A stretch of DNA of 11,110 nucleotides. Origin: Coriobacteriia bacterium (GTDB lineage Bacteria; Actinomycetota; Coriobacteriia; Anaerosomatales; JAUVQN01). The stretch covers positions 1 through 11,110 of the forward strand of contig JAUVQN010000028.1 in assembly GCA_030598125.1 (NCBI GenBank). The letters are read 5' to 3'. This document shows positions 1 through 7,141 of this stretch, in pieces; the first letter of the stretch is position 1; each line of letters opens with the position of its first letter. A program made the position numbers and the translations under genes. The notes under the pieces are model-generated. The model did no database searches, was not told the origin of the DNA, and saw only the letters and a program-made list of their open reading frames with translations.

Positions 1-279
1 GCCCTCGTCGGCGAGACGGCGGACCGCGTCTCCCGGGAGCTCGCCGACGCGGGGATAGAGGTCCTGCTCGACGACCGTTCTGAACGCGCGGGGGTGAAGT
101 TCGCCGATGCGGATCTCATCGGCTTCCCCCTCCAGGTCGTCGTCGGCGCCCGCTCGGTCAGCGAAGGGAACGTCGAGGTGAAGGTCAGGGCGGATGGGGA
201 GCGCAGCACCGTATCCATCGCCGACGCGTCCATGACCGTCGCGCAAGCGGTCCGCGACGCCCGGGATAGCCACTCCTGA
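1..279 (+). CDS. proS: Prolyl-tRNA synthetase, C-terminal end (partial)
   Basis: Only the last 92 codons are present; the reading frame is open from base 1 and stops at the TGA at 277-279. This is the C-terminal anticodon-binding domain of a bacterial-type class II prolyl-tRNA synthetase, the cytoplasmic enzyme that charges tRNA-Pro. The recognisable stretch is LLDDRSERAGVKFADADLIG followed by a strand ending VVVGAR and then EVKVR, which is the usual ProRS order. An internal ATG at 94 exists but is not the real start, because the matching sequence runs upstream of it to the window edge. proS immediately before rimP-nusA is a common bacterial order. No U-tract terminator follows the stop, so the upstream transcript may read into the rimP promoter region or end by another mechanism. 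Confidence 0.93.
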   Translation, partial: ALVGETADRVSRELADAGIEVLLDDRSERAGVKFADADLIGFPLQVVVGARSVSEGNVEVKVRADGERSTVSIADASMTVAQAVRDARDSHS

Positions 280-352
280 CACCGCCTCAGCCAGGCAGAA
301 CGTCCCGTATCTTGCCAGTCTCGACACTGCTGGTGAGCGGGCGCGTTCGCGC

Positions 353-380
353 TTGAACCCCCGGGGCGATGTGATAGAAT
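353..380 (+). promoter_or_regulatory. Sigma70-type promoter for the rimP-nusA operon
   Basis: A -35 element TTGAAC (353-358) and a -10 element TAGAAT (375-380) are separated by 16 bp. Each matches the housekeeping consensus at four or more of six positions. Transcription would begin near 386-388, about 70 bases before the rimP start. It lies in the only sizeable gap between proS and rimP, ahead of a long co-directional run of genes. The call is by eye; no start site has been mapped. Confidence 0.7.
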
Positions 381-406
381 CCTGCGCAACGGAAGATTCG
401 CCTGCG

Positions 407-432
407 AGAAGTGGGTTCCCCCCACTTTTTTT
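407..432 (+). terminator. Intrinsic terminator (attenuator) in the rimP-nusA leader
   Basis: The arm AAGTGGG (409-415) pairs perfectly with CCCACTT (421-427) across a 5-base loop, and two further pairs (408 with 428, a G-U wobble, and 407 with 429) can form below. A run of seven T residues covers 426-432. This is a canonical rho-independent terminator shape, but it sits about 20 bases after the predicted transcription start and about 27 bases before the rimP start codon, so it would end transcripts before the operon. I saw no obvious competing antiterminator in the short leader. A similar arrangement in Bacillus subtilis is the basis of NusA-stimulated autoregulation of nusA; that this copy works the same way is inference. 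Confidence 0.8.
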
Positions 433-458
433 CGTCTGGGTGGAGGTTTGCGGATAGC

Positions 459-935
459 GTGGTCGCGAGTTCGGCGCAGGACGACATACGCCGGCTCTTG
501 GAGCCGGTTGCGAGCGAGCGCGGACTCGAGCTCGTGGGCGTCGAGACCGCGGGTGCCGAGGGGCGCCCGCTCGTGCGCGTCTTCCGGGACCAGGAAGGCG
601 GCATAGACATCGCTGTCATCTGCGAGGCGAACACGTGGATCGGCGAGGCTCTCGAGGGGGATGGGGGTCTCGATGGTCCGTACGTGCTCGAGGTCTCCTC
701 GCCTGGAGTGGACCGACCGCTCGTGACTCGCGAGGACTACGAACGCTTCGCAGGGGAGACCGTGCTCGTGAAGACCTTCGCTCCAGTCGAAGGCCGTCGC
801 AGCTTCACCGGACGGCTCGACGGGCTCGAGGGAGACGCACTGCTCGTCACGTGCGAGGACGCGGACTACGCCATCCCGCTCGAGACGGTCGCGAAGGCAC
901 GGTTGCAGACGAACATCGACTTCGGATCGGACTGA
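459..935 (+). CDS. rimP: Ribosome maturation factor RimP
   Basis: A 158-residue cytoplasmic protein needed for 30S subunit assembly, where the family acts on the S12-containing region. The family signature is clear: LELVGVE near residues 23-29, then YVLEVSSPGVDRPL at about 75-88, followed by the C-terminal SH3-like domain (FTGRLDGL ... AIPLETVAKARL, about 116-149). The length is typical. I chose the GTG at 459 because TGGAGGT (441-447) lies ahead of it and homology begins just after it. The upstream in-frame GTG at 411 falls inside the leader terminator hairpin and adds residues with no family similarity. The stretch at about 53-72 is more divergent than in many homologues. It is first in the operon, 17 bases before nusA. 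Confidence 0.92.
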   Translation: MVASSAQDDIRRLLEPVASERGLELVGVETAGAEGRPLVRVFRDQEGGIDIAVICEANTWIGEALEGDGGLDGPYVLEVSSPGVDRPLVTREDYERFAGETVLVKTFAPVEGRRSFTGRLDGLEGDALLVTCEDADYAIPLETVAKARLQTNIDFGSD

Positions 936-952
936 AACGAGGTGTCGACAGG

Positions 953-2134
953 ATGTCTTCGGATCTCATAGACGCGCTCACGCAACTCGAGCGCGAGAAG
1001 AACATAGACCAGTACCTCATCCTCGATCGTCTTGAGACGGCGCTGGCGCAGACGTACCAGAAGCTGTTCGACTTGGAGAACGAGGTACGTGTCTCCATCG
1101 AGCGCGACACGGGACGCATCTTCGTGTTCGAACTCGTTCCCATCGGGGGCGGCGACGTGAGCGCCGAGGAGGACGAGGACGACGACGAGGAGAAGGTCCA
1201 GGAGAGCGTGCCGTGCGAGGAACGCGACATCACGCCCCCGGACGTCTCGAGGATCGCTGCGCAGACCGCGAAGCAGGTCATCCTGCAAGTCATCAGGGAG
1301 GCCGAGCGGGAGCAGATCTACGAGGAGTACTACGACCGTGTCGGAGATATCGTCACCGGTATCGTCCAGCAGTCGGATGCCCGCTATACTCTCGTCTCGC
1401 TCAGGCAGGGAGTCGAAGCTCTGCTGCCGCCGACGGAACAGCCGACGACCGAGCGCTACGATCACAACCAACGCATCAAGGCCTACGTCATCGAGGTCAG
1501 GAAGACAGTCACCGAACCGTCGATCGTGCTCTCGCGCACGCACCCCGGCCTCATGAAACGGCTCTTCGAGCTGGAAGTCCCGGAGATATACGACGGCATC
1601 GTCGAGATCAAGAGCGTGGCGCGCGAGCCTGGCCTGCGCTCGAAGGTGGCGGTGGCCTCCCGCGAACCCGGGCTCGACCCGGTGGGCGCGTGCGTCGGAC
1701 CGAAGGGAAGCCGTGTTCGGATGGTCGTCGCGGAGCTTCGCGGCGAACGCATCGACGTGGTCCCATGGGCCGAAGACACCCGCTCGTTCGTCGCGAACGC
1801 CCTCTCGCCCGCACGGGTGAACGACGTGATGATCGGTGAGGACGAGCACACGGCGACCGTGGTCGTGCCCGATGACCAGCTCTCGCTCGCCATCGGGAAA
1901 GAGGGTCAGAACGCCCGGCTCGCCGCGAAACTCACGGGCTGGCGCATCGACATCAAGAGCGAGTCACAAGCCGCGGAGGCGGGGCTCAGGCCCGGCGCTG
2001 CTGGCGACGGTGAGGGCCAGGCCGAGGAGTTCGACGGGCGCTGCGTCGCGATCACGACCGCCGGCGTCAGGTGCCGCAACAAGGCGCGGCCCAGCACGGT
2101 CTACTGCGGCATCCACGGCAAGGAGGGCGAGTAG
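953..2134 (+). CDS. nusA: Transcription termination/antitermination factor NusA, with a C-terminal Cys/His finger-like tail
   Basis: A 393-residue RNA polymerase-associated factor controlling pausing, intrinsic termination and antitermination. Domains in order: N-terminal polymerase-binding domain (about 1-125, including RIAAQTAKQVILQVIREAER at 100-119), S1 domain (about 128-196), KH1 with GACVGPKGSRV (245-255), and KH2 with LAIGKEGQNARLAAKLTGW (312-330). It lacks the acidic AR repeats of proteobacterial NusA, as actinobacterial forms do. Two oddities: a nearly pure Asp/Glu run at about 71-80, and a C-terminal extension (about 335-393) ending in C364-x9-C374-x10-C385-x3-H389, which looks like a small zinc-binding motif. 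The ATG at 953 follows GAGGTG (939-944) by 8 bases. The frame stays open upstream into rimP, but that part is out-of-frame rimP sequence and not NusA. Confidence 0.96.
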   Translation: MSSDLIDALTQLEREKNIDQYLILDRLETALAQTYQKLFDLENEVRVSIERDTGRIFVFELVPIGGGDVSAEEDEDDDEEKVQESVPCEERDITPPDVSRIAAQTAKQVILQVIREAEREQIYEEYYDRVGDIVTGIVQQSDARYTLVSLRQGVEALLPPTEQPTTERYDHNQRIKAYVIEVRKTVTEPSIVLSRTHPGLMKRLFELEVPEIYDGIVEIKSVAREPGLRSKVAVASREPGLDPVGACVGPKGSRVRMVVAELRGERIDVVPWAEDTRSFVANALSPARVNDVMIGEDEHTATVVVPDDQLSLAIGKEGQNARLAAKLTGWRIDIKSESQAAEAGLRPGAAGDGEGQAEEFDGRCVAITTAGVRCRNKARPSTVYCGIHGKEGE

Positions 2135-2437
2135 GTGACGGGCGCTTCCAAGACGCCGCAGCGGACGTGCATCGGCTGCGGAACCGGCGCGGACAAGCGC
2201 GACCTGCTTCGCATCGTACGCACGAAGGATGGAGACGTCCTCATCGACCGGGGCGGACGCGTGAACGGGCGAGGCGCCTACGTCTGCCACAAGAGCGAGT
2301 GTTTCGAGCACGCGGTACGCAAGGGCCGTCTTGGCCCAGCGCTCCGCGTTCGGGTCGAGGAAGAGGACGCAGAGCGTCTGAGGCGTGACTTCGAGGAGTC
2401 CCTCGCGGTCGAGGGCACCTCAGGGCAGGGACGGTGA
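2135..2437 (+). CDS. rnpM: RNase P modulator RnpM (YlxR family RNA-binding protein)
   Basis: A 100-residue protein of the YlxR family, which in Firmicutes binds the RNA subunit of RNase P and modulates its activity. The family marks are present: RTCIGCG at 11-16 with C12 and C15, an LLRIVR strand, GRVNGRGAYVC at 41-51, and C56 in the following helix; the four Cys may form a structural site. The GTG start at 2135 directly follows the nusA TAG with no gap, and a strong AAGGAGG (2120-2126) lies in the nusA tail, so its translation is probably coupled to NusA. The L7Ae-like gene (ylxQ) that often sits between ylxR and infB in Firmicutes is absent. Residues after about 85 are poorly conserved. Confidence 0.9.
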   Translation: MTGASKTPQRTCIGCGTGADKRDLLRIVRTKDGDVLIDRGGRVNGRGAYVCHKSECFEHAVRKGRLGPALRVRVEEEDAERLRRDFEESLAVEGTSGQGR

Positions 2438-2444
2438 CGACCGC

Positions 2445-4838
2445 ATGACGAACATGAGAGTGCACGAGTTGGCTAAGGAGTTCGAGATGACCTCCAAGGA
2501 GCTGCTCGAGCGTCTGCAGGAGATGAAGATCCCGGCGAAGAACCATGCCTCGACGCTCATCGAGCCCTACGTGGACAAGATCCGCAAGGAGCTCGGTCCC
2601 GAGATCGCCGAGCGCAAGGCCGTGGCCGCCAAGAAGCGCGAGGCCGAGGAGGCCAAGGAGAAGAAGAAGCGCGAGACCGAGGAGGCCAAGCGCGACAAGG
2701 AAGAAGAAGAGCGCCTCAAGGCCGAGGAGGAGGAGCGCAAGACCCGACAGGCCGAGGAGGAGGAGCGCAGGCGCGAGGCCGCCGAGAAGGCGGAGAAGAA
2801 GCGTCAGGAGGAAGAGGAAGAGCGCCTCCAGCGTGAGAAAGAGGAGCAGGAAGCGGCCGAAGCGAGCGCCGCAGAGGAGACCGAGGAGACCGACCGGTAC
2901 CGCCAGATGGCTCGAGAGGCCGAGGCGGCCGAGCGCCAGCAACGCATCCTCTCCGAGGCACAAGCCGTGGCCACCGCCGCTGCCAAGGCTTCCGGTCGTC
3001 CCAAGAAGAAGGCGAAGAAGCCCCCCAAGGAACAGGCCGACGAGACGGCGGTCGTAGAAGCGGCACCCGCTCCAGCCGTTCCCGTGTGCGAGGGCGGCAC
3101 CATGACGCTCACCGAGGGCGCCACCGTCGGCGAGTTCGCCGAAGCGGCGGGCGTCCCGTCGACCGACATCATCAAACGGCTCATGCTTCTCGGAGAACCC
3201 CTCACCGTCAACCAGCCACTCTCCAAGGAGCTCGTCCAAGTGCTCACGGAAGACATGGGTGTCCAGTGCGAGATAGTGCCGATCGAGGCGGAGTTCGGGG
3301 AGGTCATCGAAGACGCACCTGAGGACCTCGAGCCACGGTCTCCGGTCGTCACCGTCATGGGGCACGTCGACCATGGAAAGACGTCGCTCTTGGACGCGAT
3401 CCGCGAGACGGGAGTGGCCGAGGCCGAGGCGGGCGGGATCACGCAGCACATCGGCGCCTCGGTAGTCTCGAAGAACGGCAAGCAGATCACGTTCATCGAC
3501 ACACCGGGACACGAGGCGTTCACCGCGATGCGGGCGAGGGGCGCCGATCTCACAGACATCGCGATCCTCGTGGTCGCGGCCGACGATGGCGTCATGCCAC
3601 AGACGGTCGAGGCCATAGACCACGCGAAGGCCGCCGGCGTACCGATACTCGTAGCTGTCAACAAGGTCGACAAGCCCGGTGCCGACGCCAACCGGGTCCG
3701 CCAGGAGCTCACCGAGTACGAGATCGTCCCTGAGGACTGGGGCGGCGAGAACGTCTTCGTGGACGTGTCCGCGAAGCAGCGGACGAATATCCAGGATCTC
3801 CTGGAGATGATCCTACTCGTCGCCGAGGTGCAAGAGCTCAAGGCCAATCCCAACGCCCACGCGAGCGGCATCGTGGTCGAGGCGAAGCTCGACCGCGGTC
3901 GGGGGCCGGTCGCTACCGTCCTCGTCAAGCGCGGCACGCTCAGGTGCGGCGATGCGGTCGTCGCTGGGACCGGCCACGGCAGGGTCCGGGCACTCATCGA
4001 CCCTCTTGGGCGCAACGTGGAAGAAGCGGGGCCGGCAGACCCCGTCGAGATCCTCGGGATCTCGTCGCTGCCGTCAGCGGGCGACGAGTTCCGGGTGACG
4101 CCGGACGAGCGCACGGCGCGCCGAGTCGCCGAGGAGCGGAGTCTCAAGAAGCGCCTGCTGGCACACGAGAAGAAGGTGCACATCAGCCTCGACGACCTCT
4201 TCGCCCGGATCCAGGAGGGCGAGGTCAAGGATCTCAATCTCGTGCTGAAGGCGGACACGCAGGGCTCGATCGAGGCTATCAAGGACGCGCTCGCCAAGAC
4301 CGACCAGGAGGAGGTCCGGATCGAGGTGCTGCGCTCCGGCGTCGGCGGGGTCTCCGAGGCGGACATCACGCTCGCCGACGCCTCGGACGCGATCGTCATC
4401 GGTTTCGGCGTCCGGCCGGAGCCCAAGGCCCGCGATCTCGCTGAGCAGACGAACGTCGACCTCAGGCTGTACACGGTCATCTACCAGCTCGTCGATGACA
4501 TCACTGCGGCTCGCGTCGGGATGCTCGCTCCCGAGTATCACGATGAGGACACTGCACGCGTGGAGGTCAGGGAGACCTTCAAGGTGCCCAAGGCGGGGAC
4601 CGTGGCAGGGTGCTACGTCGTCGAAGGGGAGATCACGCGCGACGACAAGGTCCGCGTCGTCCGCGACGGCGCGATCGTCTACGACGGGCGGATCGGCTCT
4701 CTCAGGCGCTTCAAGGACGATGTGAAGTCGGTCAACACCGGGTATGAATGCGGCATCGGCATCAAGGATTTCCCTGACGTCAAGGTCGGCGACGTCATCG
4801 AGGCCTACAAGACGATCGAGGTGCCCCGGGAGGCCTGA
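2445..4838 (+). CDS. infB: Translation initiation factor IF-2
   Basis: A 797-residue GTPase that delivers fMet-tRNA to the 30S subunit and promotes subunit joining. Domains: a first IF2N module (about 4-50, RVHELAKEFEMTSKELLERL), a long Glu/Lys/Arg/Ala-rich linker predicted to be helical or coiled coil (about 54-180), a short Lys-rich piece, a second IF2N module (about 217-280), then the G domain with G1 GHVDHGKT (306-313), the switch sequence GGITQHIGA, G3 DTPGH (352-356), G4 NKVD (406-409) and G5 SAK (442-444), followed by domains II-IV to the end. All GTP-binding motifs are intact. The ATG at 2445 is preceded by GGTGA (2433-2437) at 7 bases; the ATG at 2454 is an alternative. The gap from rnpM is 7 bases. 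Confidence 0.97.
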   Translation: MTNMRVHELAKEFEMTSKELLERLQEMKIPAKNHASTLIEPYVDKIRKELGPEIAERKAVAAKKREAEEAKEKKKRETEEAKRDKEEEERLKAEEEERKTRQAEEEERRREAAEKAEKKRQEEEEERLQREKEEQEAAEASAAEETEETDRYRQMAREAEAAERQQRILSEAQAVATAAAKASGRPKKKAKKPPKEQADETAVVEAAPAPAVPVCEGGTMTLTEGATVGEFAEAAGVPSTDIIKRLMLLGEPLTVNQPLSKELVQVLTEDMGVQCEIVPIEAEFGEVIEDAPEDLEPRSPVVTVMGHVDHGKTSLLDAIRETGVAEAEAGGITQHIGASVVSKNGKQITFIDTPGHEAFTAMRARGADLTDIAILVVAADDGVMPQTVEAIDHAKAAGVPILVAVNKVDKPGADANRVRQELTEYEIVPEDWGGENVFVDVSAKQRTNIQDLLEMILLVAEVQELKANPNAHASGIVVEAKLDRGRGPVATVLVKRGTLRCGDAVVAGTGHGRVRALIDPLGRNVEEAGPADPVEILGISSLPSAGDEFRVTPDERTARRVAEERSLKKRLLAHEKKVHISLDDLFARIQEGEVKDLNLVLKADTQGSIEAIKDALAKTDQEEVRIEVLRSGVGGVSEADITLADASDAIVIGFGVRPEPKARDLAEQTNVDLRLYTVIYQLVDDITAARVGMLAPEYHDEDTARVEVRETFKVPKAGTVAGCYVVEGEITRDDKVRVVRDGAIVYDGRIGSLRRFKDDVKSVNTGYECGIGIKDFPDVKVGDVIEAYKTIEVPREA
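4828..4833 (+). promoter_or_regulatory. Shine-Dalgarno site that fixes the rbfA TTG start
   Basis: GGGAGG lies inside the last codons of infB. It is 10 bases from the TTG at 4844 but 28 from the next in-frame ATG at 4862, so it supports the TTG start. Its position inside infB suggests that rbfA translation is coupled to the end of IF2 translation. Confidence 0.6.
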
Positions 4839-4843
4839 CGCGT

Positions 4844-5236
4844 TTGAGCCAGTCATCGCGCATGCGGAAGGTCAACGAGGCGGTCCGCGAGGCCCTGGCC
4901 GAGATCATCTCCCGCGACATGAAGGATCCGCGCCTCGAACTCGTCACGGTGACGTCGGCCGAGGTCACCGGCGACCTCAGGCACGCCACCGTCTACGTGA
5001 CAGCACACGGTGGCGAGGAGCGCTACAGCGATGCGCTCGCGGGCCTCGAGTCCGGCAGGGGCAGGATCCGTTCCCTGCTCGGGGAGCGGGTGGATATGCG
5101 CTTCACGCCCGAACTCGACTTCCGCATCGACGAGTCTGTGGACGAAGGCATGCGCATCGCCGAGATCCTGCACGAACACGACCGCCGGTCCTCCGACACA
5201 CCGGAGACCGGCGGATCGCCGGACCCGGAGTCCTAG
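4844..5236 (+). CDS. rbfA: 30S ribosome-binding factor RbfA
   Basis: A 130-residue KH-fold protein that binds immature 30S subunits and helps 16S rRNA 5'-end maturation, also involved in cold adaptation in other bacteria. Family features: RMRKVNEAVREALAEIISRDMKDPRL (6-31), the VTVTSAEVTGDLRHATVYV strands (34-52), and the C-terminal MRFTPELDFRIDESVDEGMRI block (85-105). The tail after about 112 is short, polar and unconserved. The start is taken as TTG at 4844 on the strength of its ribosome binding site; starting at the ATG at 4862 would remove six residues without touching the core. It follows infB by 5 bases, the usual order. Confidence 0.93.
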   Translation: MSQSSRMRKVNEAVREALAEIISRDMKDPRLELVTVTSAEVTGDLRHATVYVTAHGGEERYSDALAGLESGRGRIRSLLGERVDMRFTPELDFRIDESVDEGMRIAEILHEHDRRSSDTPETGGSPDPES

Positions 5237-5240
5237 TATC

Positions 5241-6218
5241 GTGGGACAGGCCGCCGACGCCGCCGCGTACGAACGCATGGCGCAGGCGCTCGGTGCGTCT
5301 GCCGAGGCCATCGTCTGCGCGCACGTCGACCCGGATGGTGACGCCGTCGGGTCGGTGCTGGGGCTCTCCCTCGCGCTCGAGTCACTCGGGATACGCGTGC
5401 AGCGCGTCACGGCCGACGATCTGCCCGCTCCGGACGGGTACGCGTTCCTGCCGGGGTTCGAGCGGTTCGTCGCCGCAACGGAGACGGACGCGTGCGACAC
5501 GTTCGTCGCCCTCGATACGCCGCAGGCTTCCCGCTTGGGCGCGGCCGTCCCGCTCGCCGAGCGATGCGGGCGCCTCCTCGTGCTCGACCACCATCCGGAC
5601 GCCGTGGAGTTCGGGGATACGAATCTCCTCGACGCGCATGCCGCCGCCGTCGGACAGATCGTCTGGCGGCTCCTTCCATCGATGGGAGTCACTCCCGATG
5701 CTGAGATCGCGACCTGCCTCTATGTCGCCCTGGTGACGGACACGGGCCGCTTCCAGTACTCGAACACGACACCCGCTGCGCTCAACGACGGCGCCGCGAT
5801 GGTCGAGTCGGGCGCGGACGTCGCCGAAGTGTACCGGCGTCTCTTCGAGTCCAGGAGCCAGGAGGCCCTCGTGCTCACGGGCCGCGTCCTCTCGCGCATT
5901 TCCCTAGCGAACGGCGGTCGCGTGGCCTGGGCGTGGCTCGACGCCACGGATCTGGCCGAGACCGGCGCGGGCCTGGAGGACACAGAGAACCTCGTCGATG
6001 CCGTCCGGACCGTCTCCGGCGTCGATGTCGTCTTCCTCGTGAAGACCGGTGCGGACGGCTCCAAGGTGAGTCTCCGCGCGAAGGGCTCGTTCGATGTAGG
6101 CGCGGTCGCGCGCGAACTCGGTGGGGGAGGACATCGCGCTGCGGCCGGATTCGCCGATCAGGACGCCCTGGACGGCGTGGTGGGGCGGCTGCTCCCGCAC
6201 CTCCCCGGCGGTCGGTGA
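5241..6218 (+). CDS. nrnA: DHH/DHHA1 phosphoesterase, NrnA-type oligoribonuclease / pAp phosphatase
   Basis: A 325-residue manganese-dependent phosphoesterase of the DHH-DHHA1 family. In this operon position the family degrades very short RNAs and pAp, and some actinobacterial members also hydrolyse cyclic dinucleotides or pGpG. The metal-binding motifs are intact: HVDPDGDA (28-35), ALDTPQ (90-95), DHH at 116-118, VTDTGRF (165-171), and the DHHA1 glycine loop GGGGHRAAAGF (294-304). The GTG at 5241 is 4 bases after the rbfA stop, with GGAG (5227-5230) ahead; an ATG at 5277 is possible but would trim the first helix. Its stop overlaps the truB start. Which substrate dominates cannot be told from sequence. 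With pnp downstream it would complete RNA decay to mononucleotides. Confidence 0.88.
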   Translation: MGQAADAAAYERMAQALGASAEAIVCAHVDPDGDAVGSVLGLSLALESLGIRVQRVTADDLPAPDGYAFLPGFERFVAATETDACDTFVALDTPQASRLGAAVPLAERCGRLLVLDHHPDAVEFGDTNLLDAHAAAVGQIVWRLLPSMGVTPDAEIATCLYVALVTDTGRFQYSNTTPAALNDGAAMVESGADVAEVYRRLFESRSQEALVLTGRVLSRISLANGGRVAWAWLDATDLAETGAGLEDTENLVDAVRTVSGVDVVFLVKTGADGSKVSLRAKGSFDVGAVARELGGGGHRAAAGFADQDALDGVVGRLLPHLPGGR

Positions 6219-7141
6219 TGGCGGAGACCTCACCGTCACCGGCGATCTGCGGCGTCCTGCCGGTGGACAAGCCAGCGGGCCCGACCAGCCACGATGTCGT
6301 GCAGGACGTGCGGCGCGCAACGGGGATCCGACGTGTGGGACACGCAGGCACGCTCGATCCGGCGGCCACGGGACTCCTGGTCATCCTCGTGGGTGCGGCG
6401 ACGCGGCTCGCGCGGTTCCTGACCGCGACCGACAAGGAGTACGTCGCCGATGTCACGTTCGGTGCCGAGACGGATACGTGTGACGCGGAGGGCGAGGTCG
6501 TGGCCAGCGCCTCAGTACCGCGTGAACTCGTCGAGCAGGCCTATGCCGTCTCCATCACGGAGTCGTTGATAGGCGAACACGAGCAGGTCCCTCCAAGTTA
6601 TGCGGCGGTGAAGCGTGGGGGGGAGAAGGCCTACGAGGCCGCTCGCGCCGGACGGCCCATCGAGCTCGAGCCGCGGTCCTACCGCGTGACCGCTGCCGCA
6701 CTCGAGACCGTGGATGCGGGACCGCCGGTCACCTGGCGCGTACGCGTGACAGTCTCGAAGGGCACGTACGTGCGGGCGATCGCACGGGACATCGGCCGCT
6801 CCCTCGACACCGTCGCGCATCTCTCCGCACTCAGGCGCACGCGCTCAGGGACGATCGACGTCTCGAGTGCCACGACGGTCGAGGCAATTCGGCTGGCCGG
6901 GGCGGGGGAGATCGAGAGACTCTGTCTTCCCGCGCTGGGGGCTCTCGCACTCCCCATCGTGCACCTCTCGGAGCCGCACGCCCGAGATGTCGAGCACGGC
7001 AGGCCCCTTCCGCGCGATGCAGCGCACGTGGACGACGGCGTTCTCGTCTCGCTCGCCGAAGGCAGGAGACTCGTCGCTGTCTATCGCGCGGAGACCTCCC
7101 GTCTCGCACCTGAGGTGGTCCTCACGGGAGGCTGCCCGTGA
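6218..7141 (+). CDS. truB: tRNA pseudouridine(55) synthase TruB
   Basis: A 307-residue enzyme that converts U55 in the T-loop of tRNAs to pseudouridine. The catalytic motif GHAGTLDPAATGLL (41-54) contains the nucleophile Asp47. Other family blocks are GVLPVDKPAGPTSHDVV (12-28), KEYVADVTFGAETDTCDAEG (73-92), QVPPSYAAVKRGGEKAYE (123-140) and KGTYVRAIARDIG (181-193). A C-terminal TruB/PUA-like domain occupies about 245-307. The ATG at 6218 overlaps the nrnA stop by one base (TGATG), which implies translational coupling; no strong Shine-Dalgarno is visible. The last four bases overlap ribF. Confidence 0.95.
   Translation: MAETSPSPAICGVLPVDKPAGPTSHDVVQDVRRATGIRRVGHAGTLDPAATGLLVILVGAATRLARFLTATDKEYVADVTFGAETDTCDAEGEVVASASVPRELVEQAYAVSITESLIGEHEQVPPSYAAVKRGGEKAYEAARAGRPIELEPRSYRVTAAALETVDAGPPVTWRVRVTVSKGTYVRAIARDIGRSLDTVAHLSALRRTRSGTIDVSSATTVEAIRLAGAGEIERLCLPALGALALPIVHLSEPHARDVEHGRPLPRDAAHVDDGVLVSLAEGRRLVAVYRAETSRLAPEVVLTGGCP

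Noticed and set aside
341..352. Small inverted repeat GCGC-GTTC-GCGC after proS as a terminator
   Set aside because: Only four base pairs, no T-run, and it abuts the predicted -35 element; too weak to call.
411..458. Upstream GTG start for rimP at 411
   Set aside because: The start falls inside the leader terminator stem, has no Shine-Dalgarno, and adds residues unlike RimP. GTG at 459 fits the family and the TGGAGGT site.
635..952. N-terminal extension of nusA reading through rimP
   Set aside because: This is simply rimP in another frame, Arg-rich and unrelated to NusA; the ATG at 953 has a good ribosome binding site and matches the family start.
2241..4480. Reverse-strand open frames (460 and 558 codons) opposite infB
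   Set aside because: They overlap the certain IF2 gene. The runs of Leu or Ser reflect the complement of the Glu/Lys-rich linker rather than real membrane segments.
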